Source: JANQRA01 sp035762545 (lineage in GTDB: Bacteria; Actinomycetota; Acidimicrobiia; Spongiisociales; ZC4RG35). From it: a stretch of DNA of 64,000 bases. The notes under the pieces were generated by a model, which saw only the letters and a program-made list of their open reading frames with translations, made no database searches and was not told the origin of the DNA. How positions within the stretch are numbered: the first letter of the stretch is position 1; every line of letters starts with the position of its first letter. Below, piece after piece: positions 49,566-58,251 of the stretch. A program made the position numbers and the translations under genes. The stretch covers positions 1 to 64,000 of the forward strand of contig DASTOM010000031.1 in the NCBI GenBank assembly GCA_035762545.1, written 5' to 3'.

Positions 49566-52500
49566 ATGACTCCTGAAGCCCGGACCAACGTATTCCAGCC
49601 CCTTTCGGGTCAACCGGACCACGACGGGCTGGAGCGCCACATCCTCGAGTGGTGGGACGTCGACGGGACCTTCTCCAAGCTCCGCCAGAAGACCGCTGGC
49701 GCGGAGCCGTTCAGCTTCATCGACGGCCCGGTCACGGCCAACAAGACCCTCGGGGTCCACACCGCCTGGGGTCGCACCCTCAAAGACGTCATCCAGCGCT
49801 ACAAGGCCGCCAAAGGGTTCGACCTTCGATATCAGAACGGATTCGACTGTCAGGGTCTCTGGATCGAGGTGGGGGTCGAGCAGGAATTGGGACTCAACTC
49901 GAAGAAGGACATCGAGGCATTCGGGCTCGAGGAGTTTGCTCGACGGTGTCGGGAGAAGGTCGCATGGTCCGTCCGTGAGCTGCGACGAGGCTCGCGCCGT
50001 CTCGGCATGTGGATGGACTGGGACCACGACTACCTGACATTCTCGGACAACAACATCGAGTACATCTGGAAGTTCCTCAAGACGCTCGATGACCGAAACT
50101 GGCTCTATCTCGGACATCGGTCGACCGAATGGTGCCCGCGCTGTGGTACCTCGATCAGCCAGCACGAGATAACCGGGCAGTCCGGGGTCTATCAGGAGAA
50201 GTCCGACCCGTCTCTATACGTACGCTTTCCGTTGATCGACCGGGACGATGAGGCGCTCGTCGTCTGGACCACCACTCCGTGGACGCTTCCGGCGAACGTG
50301 TCGGCTGCGATCCACCCGGACCACGAGTACGGACGAAGGCCCAATGGTGACTGGGTGGCCGTCGAGCGATTCCCGGAGGACGAGTTCGTGGAACGCAAGC
50401 CGGGCCACCAGATGGTCGGCTGGGCGTATCGGGCTCCTTTCGAAGACCTCCCGGCGGGGATCGGCGTCGACCACGTCGTGATCCCCTGGGACGAGGTGAC
50501 CATGGAACAAGGGACCGGGGTGGTGCACATCGCCCCCGGGGCCGGCTCTGAGGACTTCGACCTCGGCACCGTCCACGGTCTTCCGGTACTGATGCCCGTC
50601 GACGGCGGGGGCCGCTTCTACCCCGACTACGGGTGGCTCGCCGGGATGTCGACCGAGGAGGCCAAGCAACCCATCATCGACGCCCTGGAGGAAAAGGGGG
50701 TCCTCGTCGAGGCGGGAGAATACGTCCACTCCTACCCCCACTGCTGGCGCTGTGACACCCCGTTGATATTCCGGGTCGCCGACGATTGGTACATCTCGGT
50801 CGAAGAGATCAGGCAACCACTGAAGGACGCCAACGCCACAGTGGACTGGACCCCTCCCTACATGGGCAAGTTGATGGACGACTGGCTCAACAACATGGGC
50901 GACTGGAACATCTCGAGACGTCGCTACTACGGGCTCCCACTCCCCTTCTACCCGTGCGAATGCGGTCATGTGACGGTCATCGGCTCAAAGAAAGAGCTCG
51001 AGGACAAGGCCACCGCCGGGTTCTCCCAGCTCGAGGAGCTGCGTCGTCCCTGGATCGACCGGGTCACCATCCGTTGTGACCAATGCGGCAACACCGAGCT
51101 CCGGCGTATCGAAGAGGTCGGCGACGTCTGGCTCGACGCCGGCATCGTCCCGTTCTCCACGCTGGGATGGAACAACCCCGAGTGGGTGTCGAAGGGGAAC
51201 GCCAATGGGGCGGCAGACGGACTCACCTACGCTGACCTGCCCGACCACCAGTACTGGCAGACATGGTTCCCCGCCGATTGGGTCTCCGAGATGCGGGAGC
51301 AGGTTCGCCTCTGGTTCTACTCGCAGTTGTTCATGTCGGTGGCTCTCGAGGGGGTCGCCCCGTTCAGGTCGGTCCTCGGCTACGAGAAGATGCTCGCCGA
51401 GGACGGACGTGAGATGCACGGTTCGTGGGGGAACCTGATCAGTGCCGAGGACGCCTTCGAGAACATGGGTGCAGACGTGATGCGCTGGATGTACTGCGCA
51501 CACCCCCCCGATCGCAACCTCCTCTTCGGTTACGAAGGCGCCCATGAGGTGCGGCGCAAGCTGCTCACACTGTGGAACTCGGCCCGATTCCTCATCGACT
51601 ACGGGAACATCGAAGGCTTCACGCCTACCTACCGCGATCTCGACGGTGGGCCGTCAGGGATCGAGTTGACCACCACCGACAGATGGCTGCTGGCCCGTGC
51701 CGGCCAGGCTGTGGCCGAATCGGAGAAGAGTCTCGATCGGCTGCGCACCGACGAGCAGATAGCCTCGTTCGAGGCCTATCTCGACGACCTGTCCAACTGG
51801 TACATCCGGCGCAGCAGGCGTCGTTTCTACGACTTCGACGAGGCCGCGTTCCGGACCCTCTGGGTCGGAGTGGTGACCGCGGTTCGGATCATCGCCCCCG
51901 TCATGCCCTTCCTGACCGAGCATCTGTGGTCGATCCTCGTCGCCGGCCCGTGCCCGGACGCACCCGGCTCGGTTCACCTGGCAGGTTGGCCCGCATCGCC
52001 CGGCGATGTCGACGTGGAGCTGCTCGCCGAGATGGAGTCAGTCCGACGTGTGGTCGAGGCGGGCCGACGCGCCCGCATGGAAGCCAACATCAAGCTCCGA
52101 CAGCCACTCCGCCGGGTGGTCGTGCGCAACGCGGATCTGGCCCGGGCACACGCCGGCGAGATCCTCGACGAGCTCCGTGTCAAGGAGATCAGCTTCGACG
52201 AGGACACCACCGTCGAGGTGACGGTGAAGCCGAACTTCCCGATGGCGGGGCCGCGTCTCGGCCCCAGGATCAAGGATGTGGCGGCGGCACTGGCCCGCGG
52301 TGACTACGAAGACCGCCCCGACGGAGGGGTCGAGGCAGCCGGGGAGACTCTGGGCCCTGACGAAGTGACTCGGACTGAAAAGGTGATCTTGGAAGGCTGG
52401 GTGGTGGCTCACGACGGAAACATCAGTGTCGCGATCGATCCCTCACTCGACGATGAGTTGATCCTCGAGGGCCGGGCACTCGAGTTGATTCGGACGATCA

Positions 52501-52685
52501 ACGAGGAGAGGAAGATGGCCGCCCTCGACCTCACCGACCGGATCAAGCTGCGCCTCGGTGCGGAACACTCCGACGTAGTCGCCGAGCACCGCGATTGGAT
52601 CGCCGCCGAGGTTCTCGCCACCGCTATCGAACTCGACGGTCCCGATGGGGCGATCGAGCTCGAAGTGGACATCGAATATCGCTGA
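49566..52685 (+). CDS. ileS: Isoleucyl-tRNA synthetase (divergent type)
   Basis: The 1039-aa class I synthetase charges tRNA-Ile. Recognisable are FSFIDGPVTANKTLGVH, YQNGFDCQGLWIEVGVE, the editing-domain entry WTTTPWTLPANVSAA, DWNISRRRYYGLPLP, a Cys-rich insertion (CECGH, CDQCGN) and an anticodon-binding region (NWYIRRSRRRFYD). Two catalytic motifs are altered: HIGH aligns with HTAW and KMSKS with EMHGS, so the second signature lacks both lysines. Length, editing domain and overall order still fit IleRS better than ValRS or LeuRS. The ATG at 49566 starts just before the conserved N-terminus. Confidence 0.9.
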   Translation: MTPEARTNVFQPLSGQPDHDGLERHILEWWDVDGTFSKLRQKTAGAEPFSFIDGPVTANKTLGVHTAWGRTLKDVIQRYKAAKGFDLRYQNGFDCQGLWIEVGVEQELGLNSKKDIEAFGLEEFARRCREKVAWSVRELRRGSRRLGMWMDWDHDYLTFSDNNIEYIWKFLKTLDDRNWLYLGHRSTEWCPRCGTSISQHEITGQSGVYQEKSDPSLYVRFPLIDRDDEALVVWTTTPWTLPANVSAAIHPDHEYGRRPNGDWVAVERFPEDEFVERKPGHQMVGWAYRAPFEDLPAGIGVDHVVIPWDEVTMEQGTGVVHIAPGAGSEDFDLGTVHGLPVLMPVDGGGRFYPDYGWLAGMSTEEAKQPIIDALEEKGVLVEAGEYVHSYPHCWRCDTPLIFRVADDWYISVEEIRQPLKDANATVDWTPPYMGKLMDDWLNNMGDWNISRRRYYGLPLPFYPCECGHVTVIGSKKELEDKATAGFSQLEELRRPWIDRVTIRCDQCGNTELRRIEEVGDVWLDAGIVPFSTLGWNNPEWVSKGNANGAADGLTYADLPDHQYWQTWFPADWVSEMREQVRLWFYSQLFMSVALEGVAPFRSVLGYEKMLAEDGREMHGSWGNLISAEDAFENMGADVMRWMYCAHPPDRNLLFGYEGAHEVRRKLLTLWNSARFLIDYGNIEGFTPTYRDLDGGPSGIELTTTDRWLLARAGQAVAESEKSLDRLRTDEQIASFEAYLDDLSNWYIRRSRRRFYDFDEAAFRTLWVGVVTAVRIIAPVMPFLTEHLWSILVAGPCPDAPGSVHLAGWPASPGDVDVELLAEMESVRRVVEAGRRARMEANIKLRQPLRRVVVRNADLARAHAGEILDELRVKEISFDEDTTVEVTVKPNFPMAGPRLGPRIKDVAAALARGDYEDRPDGGVEAAGETLGPDEVTRTEKVILEGWVVAHDGNISVAIDPSLDDELILEGRALELIRTINEERKMAALDLTDRIKLRLGAEHSDVVAEHRDWIAAEVLATAIELDGPDGAIELEVDIEYR

Positions 52686-52716
52686 TCGGGCTTATGAATA
52701 CCGGTGGGGCTGCCGA

Positions 52717-52722
52717 TAGCAT
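52717..52722 (+). promoter_or_regulatory. -10 element for the leaderless gtrA-like gene
   Basis: TAGCAT ends 6 bases before the GTG at 52729, with no ribosome binding site, repeating the window-wide leaderless pattern. Confidence 0.5.
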
Positions 52723-52728
52723 GACCTC

Positions 52729-53178
52729 GTGACCTCCCGCATCGACGATCTCATGGCCTGGGTGCGCTCTCCTCAAGGCGCCAAGGTCCTCAAATTCGGG
52801 GCGGTGAGCGCGTTCAACGTCATCCTGGGGCAGGTGCTCCTCTACGGCGCCCAGGTGTGGGGCGATATGCCCCCGGTGGTGGCGAACACATTCGCAGTGT
52901 GTGTTGGGACGATCCCGGCGTACATCCTGAGTCGCTACTGGGTATGGGAGAAGCGGGGGAAGAACCACTTCATGCGCGAGGTGCTTCCATTCTGGATCCT
53001 GGCGCTGGCCGGGTTCGCCGCTTCCACGGGTGCGATCTGGATCGTCGACAACCGCTGGGAACCGGGCCCGCTCGTCATCAACCTGACCAGCCTCGCCGCC
53101 TACGGCGTGGTCTGGGTGGTGAAGTTCGTCGTGCTCGACCGGGTTCTCTTCAAGACCGAAGAAGCCGCAACAGTCTGA
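52729..53178 (+). CDS. GtrA-family membrane protein
   Basis: The 149-aa protein has four predicted helices and the GtrA core: LKFGAVSAFNVILGQVLLYG, then NTFAVCVGTIPAYILSRYWVWEKRG (the conserved N-rW-F/W motif) and VKFVVLDRVLFK at the end. GtrA-like proteins are thought to flip polyprenyl-linked sugars for decoration of wall polymers. The GTG at 52729 lies 43 bases after ileS but has its own -10-like element. It is convergent with divIVA, with only 3 bases between the stops. Confidence 0.88.
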   Translation: MTSRIDDLMAWVRSPQGAKVLKFGAVSAFNVILGQVLLYGAQVWGDMPPVVANTFAVCVGTIPAYILSRYWVWEKRGKNHFMREVLPFWILALAGFAASTGAIWIVDNRWEPGPLVINLTSLAAYGVVWVVKFVVLDRVLFKTEEAATV

Positions 53179-53181
53179 CCG

Positions 53182-53997
53182 TCACTCGTCTTCGCCGGTC
53201 TCCTCATCGTCGCCGGTGTCCTCGTCATCTGAGAGGTCCTCGTCTTCACCCTCGCCGAGCTGGAGGTCGGCAGCTACTCCGGTGAGCAGAGCATCGAGGT
53301 GGTCCGGGGCTCCGGCACCATCATCAGGCACGTCGTCAGCCGATGCCTCATCGTCGTCGTCAGCGCCATCCTCGACGAAGTCGGCTGTCATGGCTTCGTC
53401 TTCGGACGATGCGCCGTCGCCGTCGCCGGTGCCGGTCTCGGCGTCGCCAGGATCTGTGCCCTCGATGACCGAGTCCATCTCGTCGAGTTTCTCAGCGACC
53501 TCCCCGGCGAGGACGGAGAGCTCTGAACGCACTGAGGCCACCCGGGCCGCAAGCGCCGAGATCTCTGCCTCTGCCTCGGCCTTCTTGGCCTCCCTCTCCG
53601 CCTGCCACGTCTCGGCCTCGCCCTTGGCATCGGTGACGATCCTCTCGGCCTCGACCTCGGCGTCCGCCATCAGCTTGTCGGCTGCGGTCTGAGCTGCGAC
53701 GAGGGCCCTACCGATCGCGCTCTCGTCGATCACGGGTGCCACCGGGGTCGGTTCGGGGATGACAACGGGCTCCGGTTCTGCTGCCAGCTCGGGGACAGGC
53801 TCGGGCTCCGGCTCCGGCTGGGGTGCGGCGATCGGCATAGGGGCGGTCTTCGGGGCGGCTTGTGCCGCCTCCAATTGGTCGGTCAGGTCACGGATGGTCG
53901 CAACGATCTCGTCGAGGAAGTCATCCACCTCGTCAAGGTCGTAGCCGCGGAGTGCGGTTGAGAATGTCTTCTGTTCGACGTCGGCTGCCGTCAGCAT
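53182..53997 (-). CDS. DivIVA-domain protein with acidic tail
   Basis: DivIVA/Wag31-type proteins bind curved membrane at poles and septa and direct wall growth. The 271-aa product has the N-terminal DivIVA motif (about 4-35; FSTALRGYDLDEVDDFLDEI), a Pro/Glu-rich linker (about 48-88), a coiled coil (about 92-175; ALVAAQTAADKLMADAEVEAERI) and an intrinsically disordered, strongly acidic C-terminal 95 residues. The acid tail is unusual for the family and could bind basic partners. It is the last gene of the division cluster in this window. Confidence 0.85.
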   Translation of the reverse strand: MLTAADVEQKTFSTALRGYDLDEVDDFLDEIVATIRDLTDQLEAAQAAPKTAPMPIAAPQPEPEPEPVPELAAEPEPVVIPEPTPVAPVIDESAIGRALVAAQTAADKLMADAEVEAERIVTDAKGEAETWQAEREAKKAEAEAEISALAARVASVRSELSVLAGEVAEKLDEMDSVIEGTDPGDAETGTGDGDGASSEDEAMTADFVEDGADDDDEASADDVPDDGAGAPDHLDALLTGVAADLQLGEGEDEDLSDDEDTGDDEETGEDE

Positions 53998-54079
53998 GGG
54001 TTCACCTCTCGATGTCGCCGGGGAGGATACGAATCGCGGAGCCGGCTTCCAAGCACCTGCTCCCCGAACTGTTCAGTGG

Positions 54080-54334
54080 TCAAGCGATGATTCTGATCAG
54101 GATCTGAATCCCGATCAGCAGGATGATCGGAGACAGGTCGAGCGCGCCACCTCCGATCCGGATCGGAGGGATGACCCGTCGGATCGGCAGAATGACCGGA
54201 TAGATGATCCTGTCGAGGAACATCTGGATCTTCCCCAGGGGATGGGTGGAAGACACCCGTATCCAGGAGAGGATCACCCAGGCGAATATGGCGTAGAAGT
54301 AGATCGTCAGCAGCGTGACGAGGAGATTGCGCAC
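54080..54334 (-). CDS. YggT-family membrane protein
   Basis: The 84-aa protein has two hydrophobic helices (about 3-24 and 60-83) and the YggT core RVSSTHPLGKIQMFLDRIIYP with an IPPIR motif. YggT proteins sit between sepF and divIVA in many Gram-positive dcw clusters and are linked to osmotic or division functions, but the molecular role is unclear. The GTG at 54334 lies 2 bases after the sepF stop codon. Confidence 0.9.
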   Translation of the reverse strand: MRNLLVTLLTIYFYAIFAWVILSWIRVSSTHPLGKIQMFLDRIIYPVILPIRRVIPPIRIGGGALDLSPIILLIGIQILIRIIA

Positions 54335-54336
54335 CG

Positions 54337-54903
54337 TCAGTCGTCGACGTCGTCCAGGTCGTAAGCGCCAAGCGTGGAGAGCCTGCGCTTCTCATCCCGG
54401 CTGAGAGTGACCCGGGGCGGGAGCACGAGCACCAGCCCGTCACCGACACGTCGCATGGAACCGTCGAGGGCATAGATGAGGCCCGACGAGAAGTCGACGA
54501 CACGCCGCACCAGGTCCGGGTCGGTGAGTCTCATGTCGAGCACGACGGGGACCCGGTCTCTCACCCGATCGGCCAGGACGCGCGCATCGGAGAACTCCTC
54601 GACGACGAGGATGTCTGACTGAATCTCGACCGGCCTGACGACCGGACTGGTCATCGGTGGTTCGACCCGTCGGGACGAGTCGGTCCTGGTCACCGACTCC
54701 CGAGCCTGTGGCCTGGTAGCCGCCCGTGCGGTCGGGGGCGGTTCGACACGACGGCCCTCGGCCAGCGCATCGACGGCGCGCGGCTGTGAGATCGGGTCCG
54801 AATGCTGGTTGGGTGACCCGGCCAACTCAGCAGCCTCTGCCTCGATCTGATCCTCGTCCACGAGTCCGAGATAGACGAGGGCTTTTGAAAACAGAGAAGA
54901 CAT
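54337..54903 (-). CDS. sepF: Cell division protein SepF
   Basis: SepF polymerises into arcs that tether FtsZ to the membrane; in actinobacteria it replaces FtsA and ZipA. The 188-aa protein has the N-terminal amphipathic membrane-targeting helix (MSSLFSKALVYLGL), a disordered linker (about 25-90) and a C-terminal SepF core (about 93-175; VPVVLDMRLTDPDLVRRVVDFSSG, GLVLVLPP). Its FtsZ partner, encoded four genes upstream, ends in the SepF-binding peptide DDLDIPSF. Confidence 0.95.
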   Translation of the reverse strand: MSSLFSKALVYLGLVDEDQIEAEAAELAGSPNQHSDPISQPRAVDALAEGRRVEPPPTARAATRPQARESVTRTDSSRRVEPPMTSPVVRPVEIQSDILVVEEFSDARVLADRVRDRVPVVLDMRLTDPDLVRRVVDFSSGLIYALDGSMRRVGDGLVLVLPPRVTLSRDEKRRLSTLGAYDLDDVDD

Positions 54904-55569
54904 TCACGCTCCGGTCGAATTGCGTGGGCCAAAGATAGCCCGTCCCACACGTATGATCGAAGCACCCTCCTCGATCGCAACCTCGAAGTCATCGGTCATT
55001 CCCATCGACAGCTCTCGCACCGAGGGGTGATCCACCGTCAGCTGATCCCGCAGCTCACGCAGCCGGATGAAATGGCCCCGGCTGTCCTCCGGCGAATCCG
55101 GGATCGGTGGGATCGCCATCAGGCCGCGCACGTCGAGACCGAGCTCGAACATCCAGCCCAGACCTTCCCGAACCATGTCCGGCGCCAGCCCCGACTTTTG
55201 GTCTTCCTCACCCACGTTCACCTGGGCGAGGACCGGTGGTGGATGACCCCGCCCTTTCATCCAGGCGGCTCCCAGGGATCTCCGGTCCATCGAGTGGAGC
55301 AGCCAGGCGATCGGACGAACCTCACGTGCCTTGCGGGACTGAAGGGCCCCGACGAAATGCCAGCGGATGTCGTCAGGGAGGGCAGGTGCCTTCCCGACCA
55401 GCTCGGCGGAGCGGTTCTCACCGAAGTCGCGATGACCCATCTCGTAGACCTCGAAGATCTCCTCCGGGGACTTGGTCTTTGACACTGCGACGACCGTGAT
55501 CTCAGAGATGGCCCTACCGGCACGATCGCAGGCACGCTCCACCCTCTCCATCACAGACTCGTAACTCAT
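54904..55569 (-). CDS. PLP-homeostasis protein YggS
   Basis: YggS/PLPBP binds pyridoxal phosphate and maintains vitamin B6 balance; it lacks enzymatic activity. The 221-aa protein has the PLP lysine in VAVSKTKS (about residue 33), HFVGALQSRKAREV, LAQVNVGEEDQKSG and the phosphate loop SMGMTDDFEVAIEEGASIIRVG. The ATG at 55569 overlaps the pgeF stop by 4 bases (ATGA); an ATG three codons earlier is also in frame. The stop directly abuts the sepF start. Its place in division clusters is conserved among Gram-positives. Confidence 0.93.
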   Translation of the reverse strand: MSYESVMERVERACDRAGRAISEITVVAVSKTKSPEEIFEVYEMGHRDFGENRSAELVGKAPALPDDIRWHFVGALQSRKAREVRPIAWLLHSMDRRSLGAAWMKGRGHPPPVLAQVNVGEEDQKSGLAPDMVREGLGWMFELGLDVRGLMAIPPIPDSPEDSRGHFIRLRELRDQLTVDHPSVRELSMGMTDDFEVAIEEGASIIRVGRAIFGPRNSTGA

Positions 55570-56189
55570 CTGATCCATCCCAGGGTTGCCAAGCGGGCAG
55601 GTGTCCCGTCCTGCCGGTGGGAGTACCAGGCATCCTCATGCATGGTGCATGCCGCCATCGTGTACAGGGTGACTCCGGCCAGTTGGTCACCGAGTGCGGC
55701 GGCGAGGTCGACCGACTGCGTCCCCCAGGTGGTCCGGGATATCGCGCCGGGGAATCGTTCGGCGACTTCGGGGCCGACCTCGAAACAGCACGGCCCGATG
55801 CCCGGCCCAACATAGGCGCGGACCGGGTGGGAGCCGGCCGAACCCATCTCCTCTCGGAGACGGGCCACCACTCCGGCGTCCACCCCTCGCCAGCCGGCGT
55901 GTGCCACTCCCACGCCGGCATCGGCGATCAGCACGACACCGAGACAGTCAGCGGTGAAGACAGCGAGTGGAAGACCCGAGACCCGTGTCCACAACGCATC
56001 GGCCGCCCCGGCATTTCCCGGTTCCGCCACTTCGATCACATCGGAACGGTGGACCTGGCTGACGGTCGCCCACTCCGACGGGATGCGCAGGCCATTGGAG
56101 AGTCGCTCCCGGGAGGCGGGATCGTCCCGCATGTCCCCGTCCGACCTGTCGCTGAATGCCACCCCGTCGGTGCCGGGGGGTTGGATCAT
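55566..56189 (-). CDS. pgeF: PgeF/YfiH laccase-domain protein
   Basis: PgeF-family proteins act as purine nucleoside phosphorylases and, in E. coli, keep L-Ser out of the first position of peptidoglycan stem peptides. The 207-aa protein has the metal-binding set His in QVHRSDV, Cys in TADCLGV and His in AHAGWRG, plus GPGIGPCCFEVG. It starts at an ATG overlapping the ftsZ stop by 4 bases. Position between ftsZ and yggS matches actinobacterial dcw clusters and supports a role in wall-precursor quality control. Confidence 0.92.
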   Translation of the reverse strand: MIQPPGTDGVAFSDRSDGDMRDDPASRERLSNGLRIPSEWATVSQVHRSDVIEVAEPGNAGAADALWTRVSGLPLAVFTADCLGVVLIADAGVGVAHAGWRGVDAGVVARLREEMGSAGSHPVRAYVGPGIGPCCFEVGPEVAERFPGAISRTTWGTQSVDLAAALGDQLAGVTLYTMAACTMHEDAWYSHRQDGTPARLATLGWIR

Positions 56190-57232
56190 CCCTGGACGAA
56201 ACTGGGGATGTCGAGGTCGTCGCCTCGCTCGCCGAACGGCTGAGGAGTCGACTCCTCACGGGTTTGAGGTCGATTGGCCCGGCGACGTCCCTCGAATCCG
56301 GCTGCGATGACAGTCACCTTCATCTCCTGTCCCAGGTCGTCGTCGATGATGGCACCGAAGATGATGTCTCCATCGCCATCGGCGTGGTCGGAAACGACCC
56401 GCGCAGCCTCTGTGGCCTCATGAAGGGTCATGTTCGTGGGCCCGGAGACACTGAGCAGAACGCCCTTGGCACCGTCCATCGAAGACTCCAGCATCGGTGA
56501 CGCGATCGCACGTTCCGCAGCCTGTCGGGCACGATTCTCACCGGTGGCGCGCCCGATACCCATGACCGCGGAGCCGGCGTCGGCCATGATCGTCCGGACA
56601 TCAGCGAAATCGACGTTGATGAGACCCGGTGTCGTGATCAGGTCAGTGATACCGGTGACCCCGCTCATCAGCACCTCGTCGGCGAGCCGGAACGTCTCCG
56701 CCATCGGTGCAGACGGATCACCCACATCGAGCAGTCGGTCGTTGGGGATGACGATCAGCGTGTCGACGGCGTCCTTCAGGGAGTCGATGCCTTGCTCGGC
56801 ATGGACGGCGCGTCGCCGTCCTTCGAATCCGAAGGGGCGGGTCACCACTCCGACCGTGAGTGCTCCCACCGAACGGGCGACCTCTGCAACGACGGGGGCT
56901 CCACCGGTACCGGTGCCACCGCCCTCGCCGGCGGTGATGAAAACCATGTCCGAGCCCTTGAGGACCTCTTCGAGTTCGGCCCGGTGCTCTTCTGCGGCGG
57001 CACGACCGATCTCGGGGTTGGCGCCTGCGCCGAGACCACGAGTGACCTCACGTCCTATATCCAGTTTCACATCGGCGTCGGACATCAGCAATGCCTGGGC
57101 GTCGGTGTTGAGGGCGACGAATTCCACGCCACGCACCCCGGCTTCAACCATGCGGTTGACCGCATTGACCCCACCGCCACCTATTCCGACCACCTTGATC
57201 ACGGCGAGATACCCGCCACTTCCATTGCTCAC
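56186..57232 (-). CDS. ftsZ: Cell division protein FtsZ
   Basis: FtsZ is the tubulin-like GTPase that forms the division ring. The 348-aa protein has GIGGGGVNAVNRM, the tubulin signature GGGTGTGGAP, the synergy loop region NVDFADVRTIM and a short linker ending in the C-terminal peptide DDLDIPSFV that binds SepF and other membrane tethers. It is a little shorter than most actinobacterial FtsZ because the linker is only about 25 residues. The GTG start follows GGAGG six bases upstream. The 128-base gap before it carries a repeated 12-mer. Confidence 0.98.
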   Translation of the reverse strand: MSNGSGGYLAVIKVVGIGGGGVNAVNRMVEAGVRGVEFVALNTDAQALLMSDADVKLDIGREVTRGLGAGANPEIGRAAAEEHRAELEEVLKGSDMVFITAGEGGGTGTGGAPVVAEVARSVGALTVGVVTRPFGFEGRRRAVHAEQGIDSLKDAVDTLIVIPNDRLLDVGDPSAPMAETFRLADEVLMSGVTGITDLITTPGLINVDFADVRTIMADAGSAVMGIGRATGENRARQAAERAIASPMLESSMDGAKGVLLSVSGPTNMTLHEATEAARVVSDHADGDGDIIFGAIIDDDLGQEMKVTVIAAGFEGRRRANRPQTREESTPQPFGERGDDLDIPSFVQG

Positions 57233-57269
57233 GAAATCCTCCAGAAACCGGTATCAGTCAAACGTTGAA

Positions 57270-57336
57270 GTAGAGGTTTACCGTTAGACCGATTCAAAGT
57301 AAACCCCCAATGCCTAACCCTCATGTAGAGGTTGAC
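57270..57336. repeat. Repeated GTAGAGGTTKAC 12-mer upstream of ftsZ
   Basis: GTAGAGGTTTAC at 57270-57281 and GTAGAGGTTGAC at 57325-57336 differ by one base and start 55 bases (about five helical turns) apart. The second is part of an imperfect inverted repeat AACCCTCATGTAGAGGTT. They lie in the ftsQ-ftsZ gap, so they may be operators or part of two ftsZ promoters. Confidence 0.6.
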
Positions 57337-57360
57337 TCAAGCAAAAGGTTACCGTGACGA

Positions 57361-58251
57361 TCAGTCATCCTCGGGCCCAACGTCCTGCTCCTCGCCACCT
57401 GCGGGCGGCTCGGAGTCCTCTGCCGACTCCCCGGAGCCAGACTCTGCTTCGACTGGCTGGTCCCCCTCCCCGGACTCATCGTCGGCGGTGGCCTCTGTCG
57501 CCTCCCCGGTGATATCCGGACCGCCGACAGCCGGGTTGGTCGGAGCGATGAGCACGATAGAGGCGCTCTCCGGCAGGTTCTGGCCGAGAAGTGCCTCGAG
57601 ACCGAACGCTTTCTCCCTCATCTCCACCTCACGCCCCAGTCTGACCTCGTGGCCCCGGACACTCGCCCACAATTCGCCGTGGCGGTAGGTGACCACGGTC
57701 TCCCTCGCCACCTGGGGCGAGAGATTTGCGAGAAACTGAACTGCCCCGATCAGCTCGCTCGAACCGGTTGCGGCGACCGCGGTCACGTGGGGCATCTGGA
57801 CCCGACCCAACTCGTCGCCGGGCACCTCTGCGGAGGGCAGAGCGACGCCATCGACGGCGCGACGGGACCAACCATCAGCCGTCTCGACCCATGCCACCGG
57901 CACACGTTCGACGATCGTGACCGTGACCCGGTTGGGCCACCCCATGGCGAGATCGGCATCTGCGATCCAGGGATCTTCGAGAAGGGCTGCCTCGGTCGCC
58001 GTCTCGCTGATCCGGATCATGGGGCTTCCCGCCATGACACCCATGTCGGCGAGGATGGTGTTGGCCGAGCTCACCGAGATCCCGGCCGTGTCGACCTGGC
58101 GGACGCTGAGCCATGGCGAGAAGAGCAACCAGACGAGAGCGCCGACGACGAGCAGCCCCGCCAGGAACTTGAGCAGTCGTCCCACGTTCCTCTTGGCGAT
58201 GTCCTCGGCGACCGTCTTGCGTCGCTCGATGAGTCTGGGATCGATGCTCAT
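57361..58251 (-). CDS. ftsQ: Cell division protein FtsQ/DivIB
   Basis: FtsQ links early and late divisome proteins. The 296-aa protein has a cytoplasmic basic N-terminus, one membrane helix (about 26-48), a POTRA domain (about 49-120; VRQVDTAGISVSSANTIL, NRVTVTIVERVPVAW) and the FtsQ beta domain to about residue 235. The last about 55 residues are a low-complexity Glu/Asp/Ser/Gly tail not typical of FtsQ. Its ATG overlaps the murB stop by 4 bases. Confidence 0.92.
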   Translation of the reverse strand: MSIDPRLIERRKTVAEDIAKRNVGRLLKFLAGLLVVGALVWLLFSPWLSVRQVDTAGISVSSANTILADMGVMAGSPMIRISETATEAALLEDPWIADADLAMGWPNRVTVTIVERVPVAWVETADGWSRRAVDGVALPSAEVPGDELGRVQMPHVTAVAATGSSELIGAVQFLANLSPQVARETVVTYRHGELWASVRGHEVRLGREVEMREKAFGLEALLGQNLPESASIVLIAPTNPAVGGPDITGEATEATADDESGEGDQPVEAESGSGESAEDSEPPAGGEEQDVGPEDD

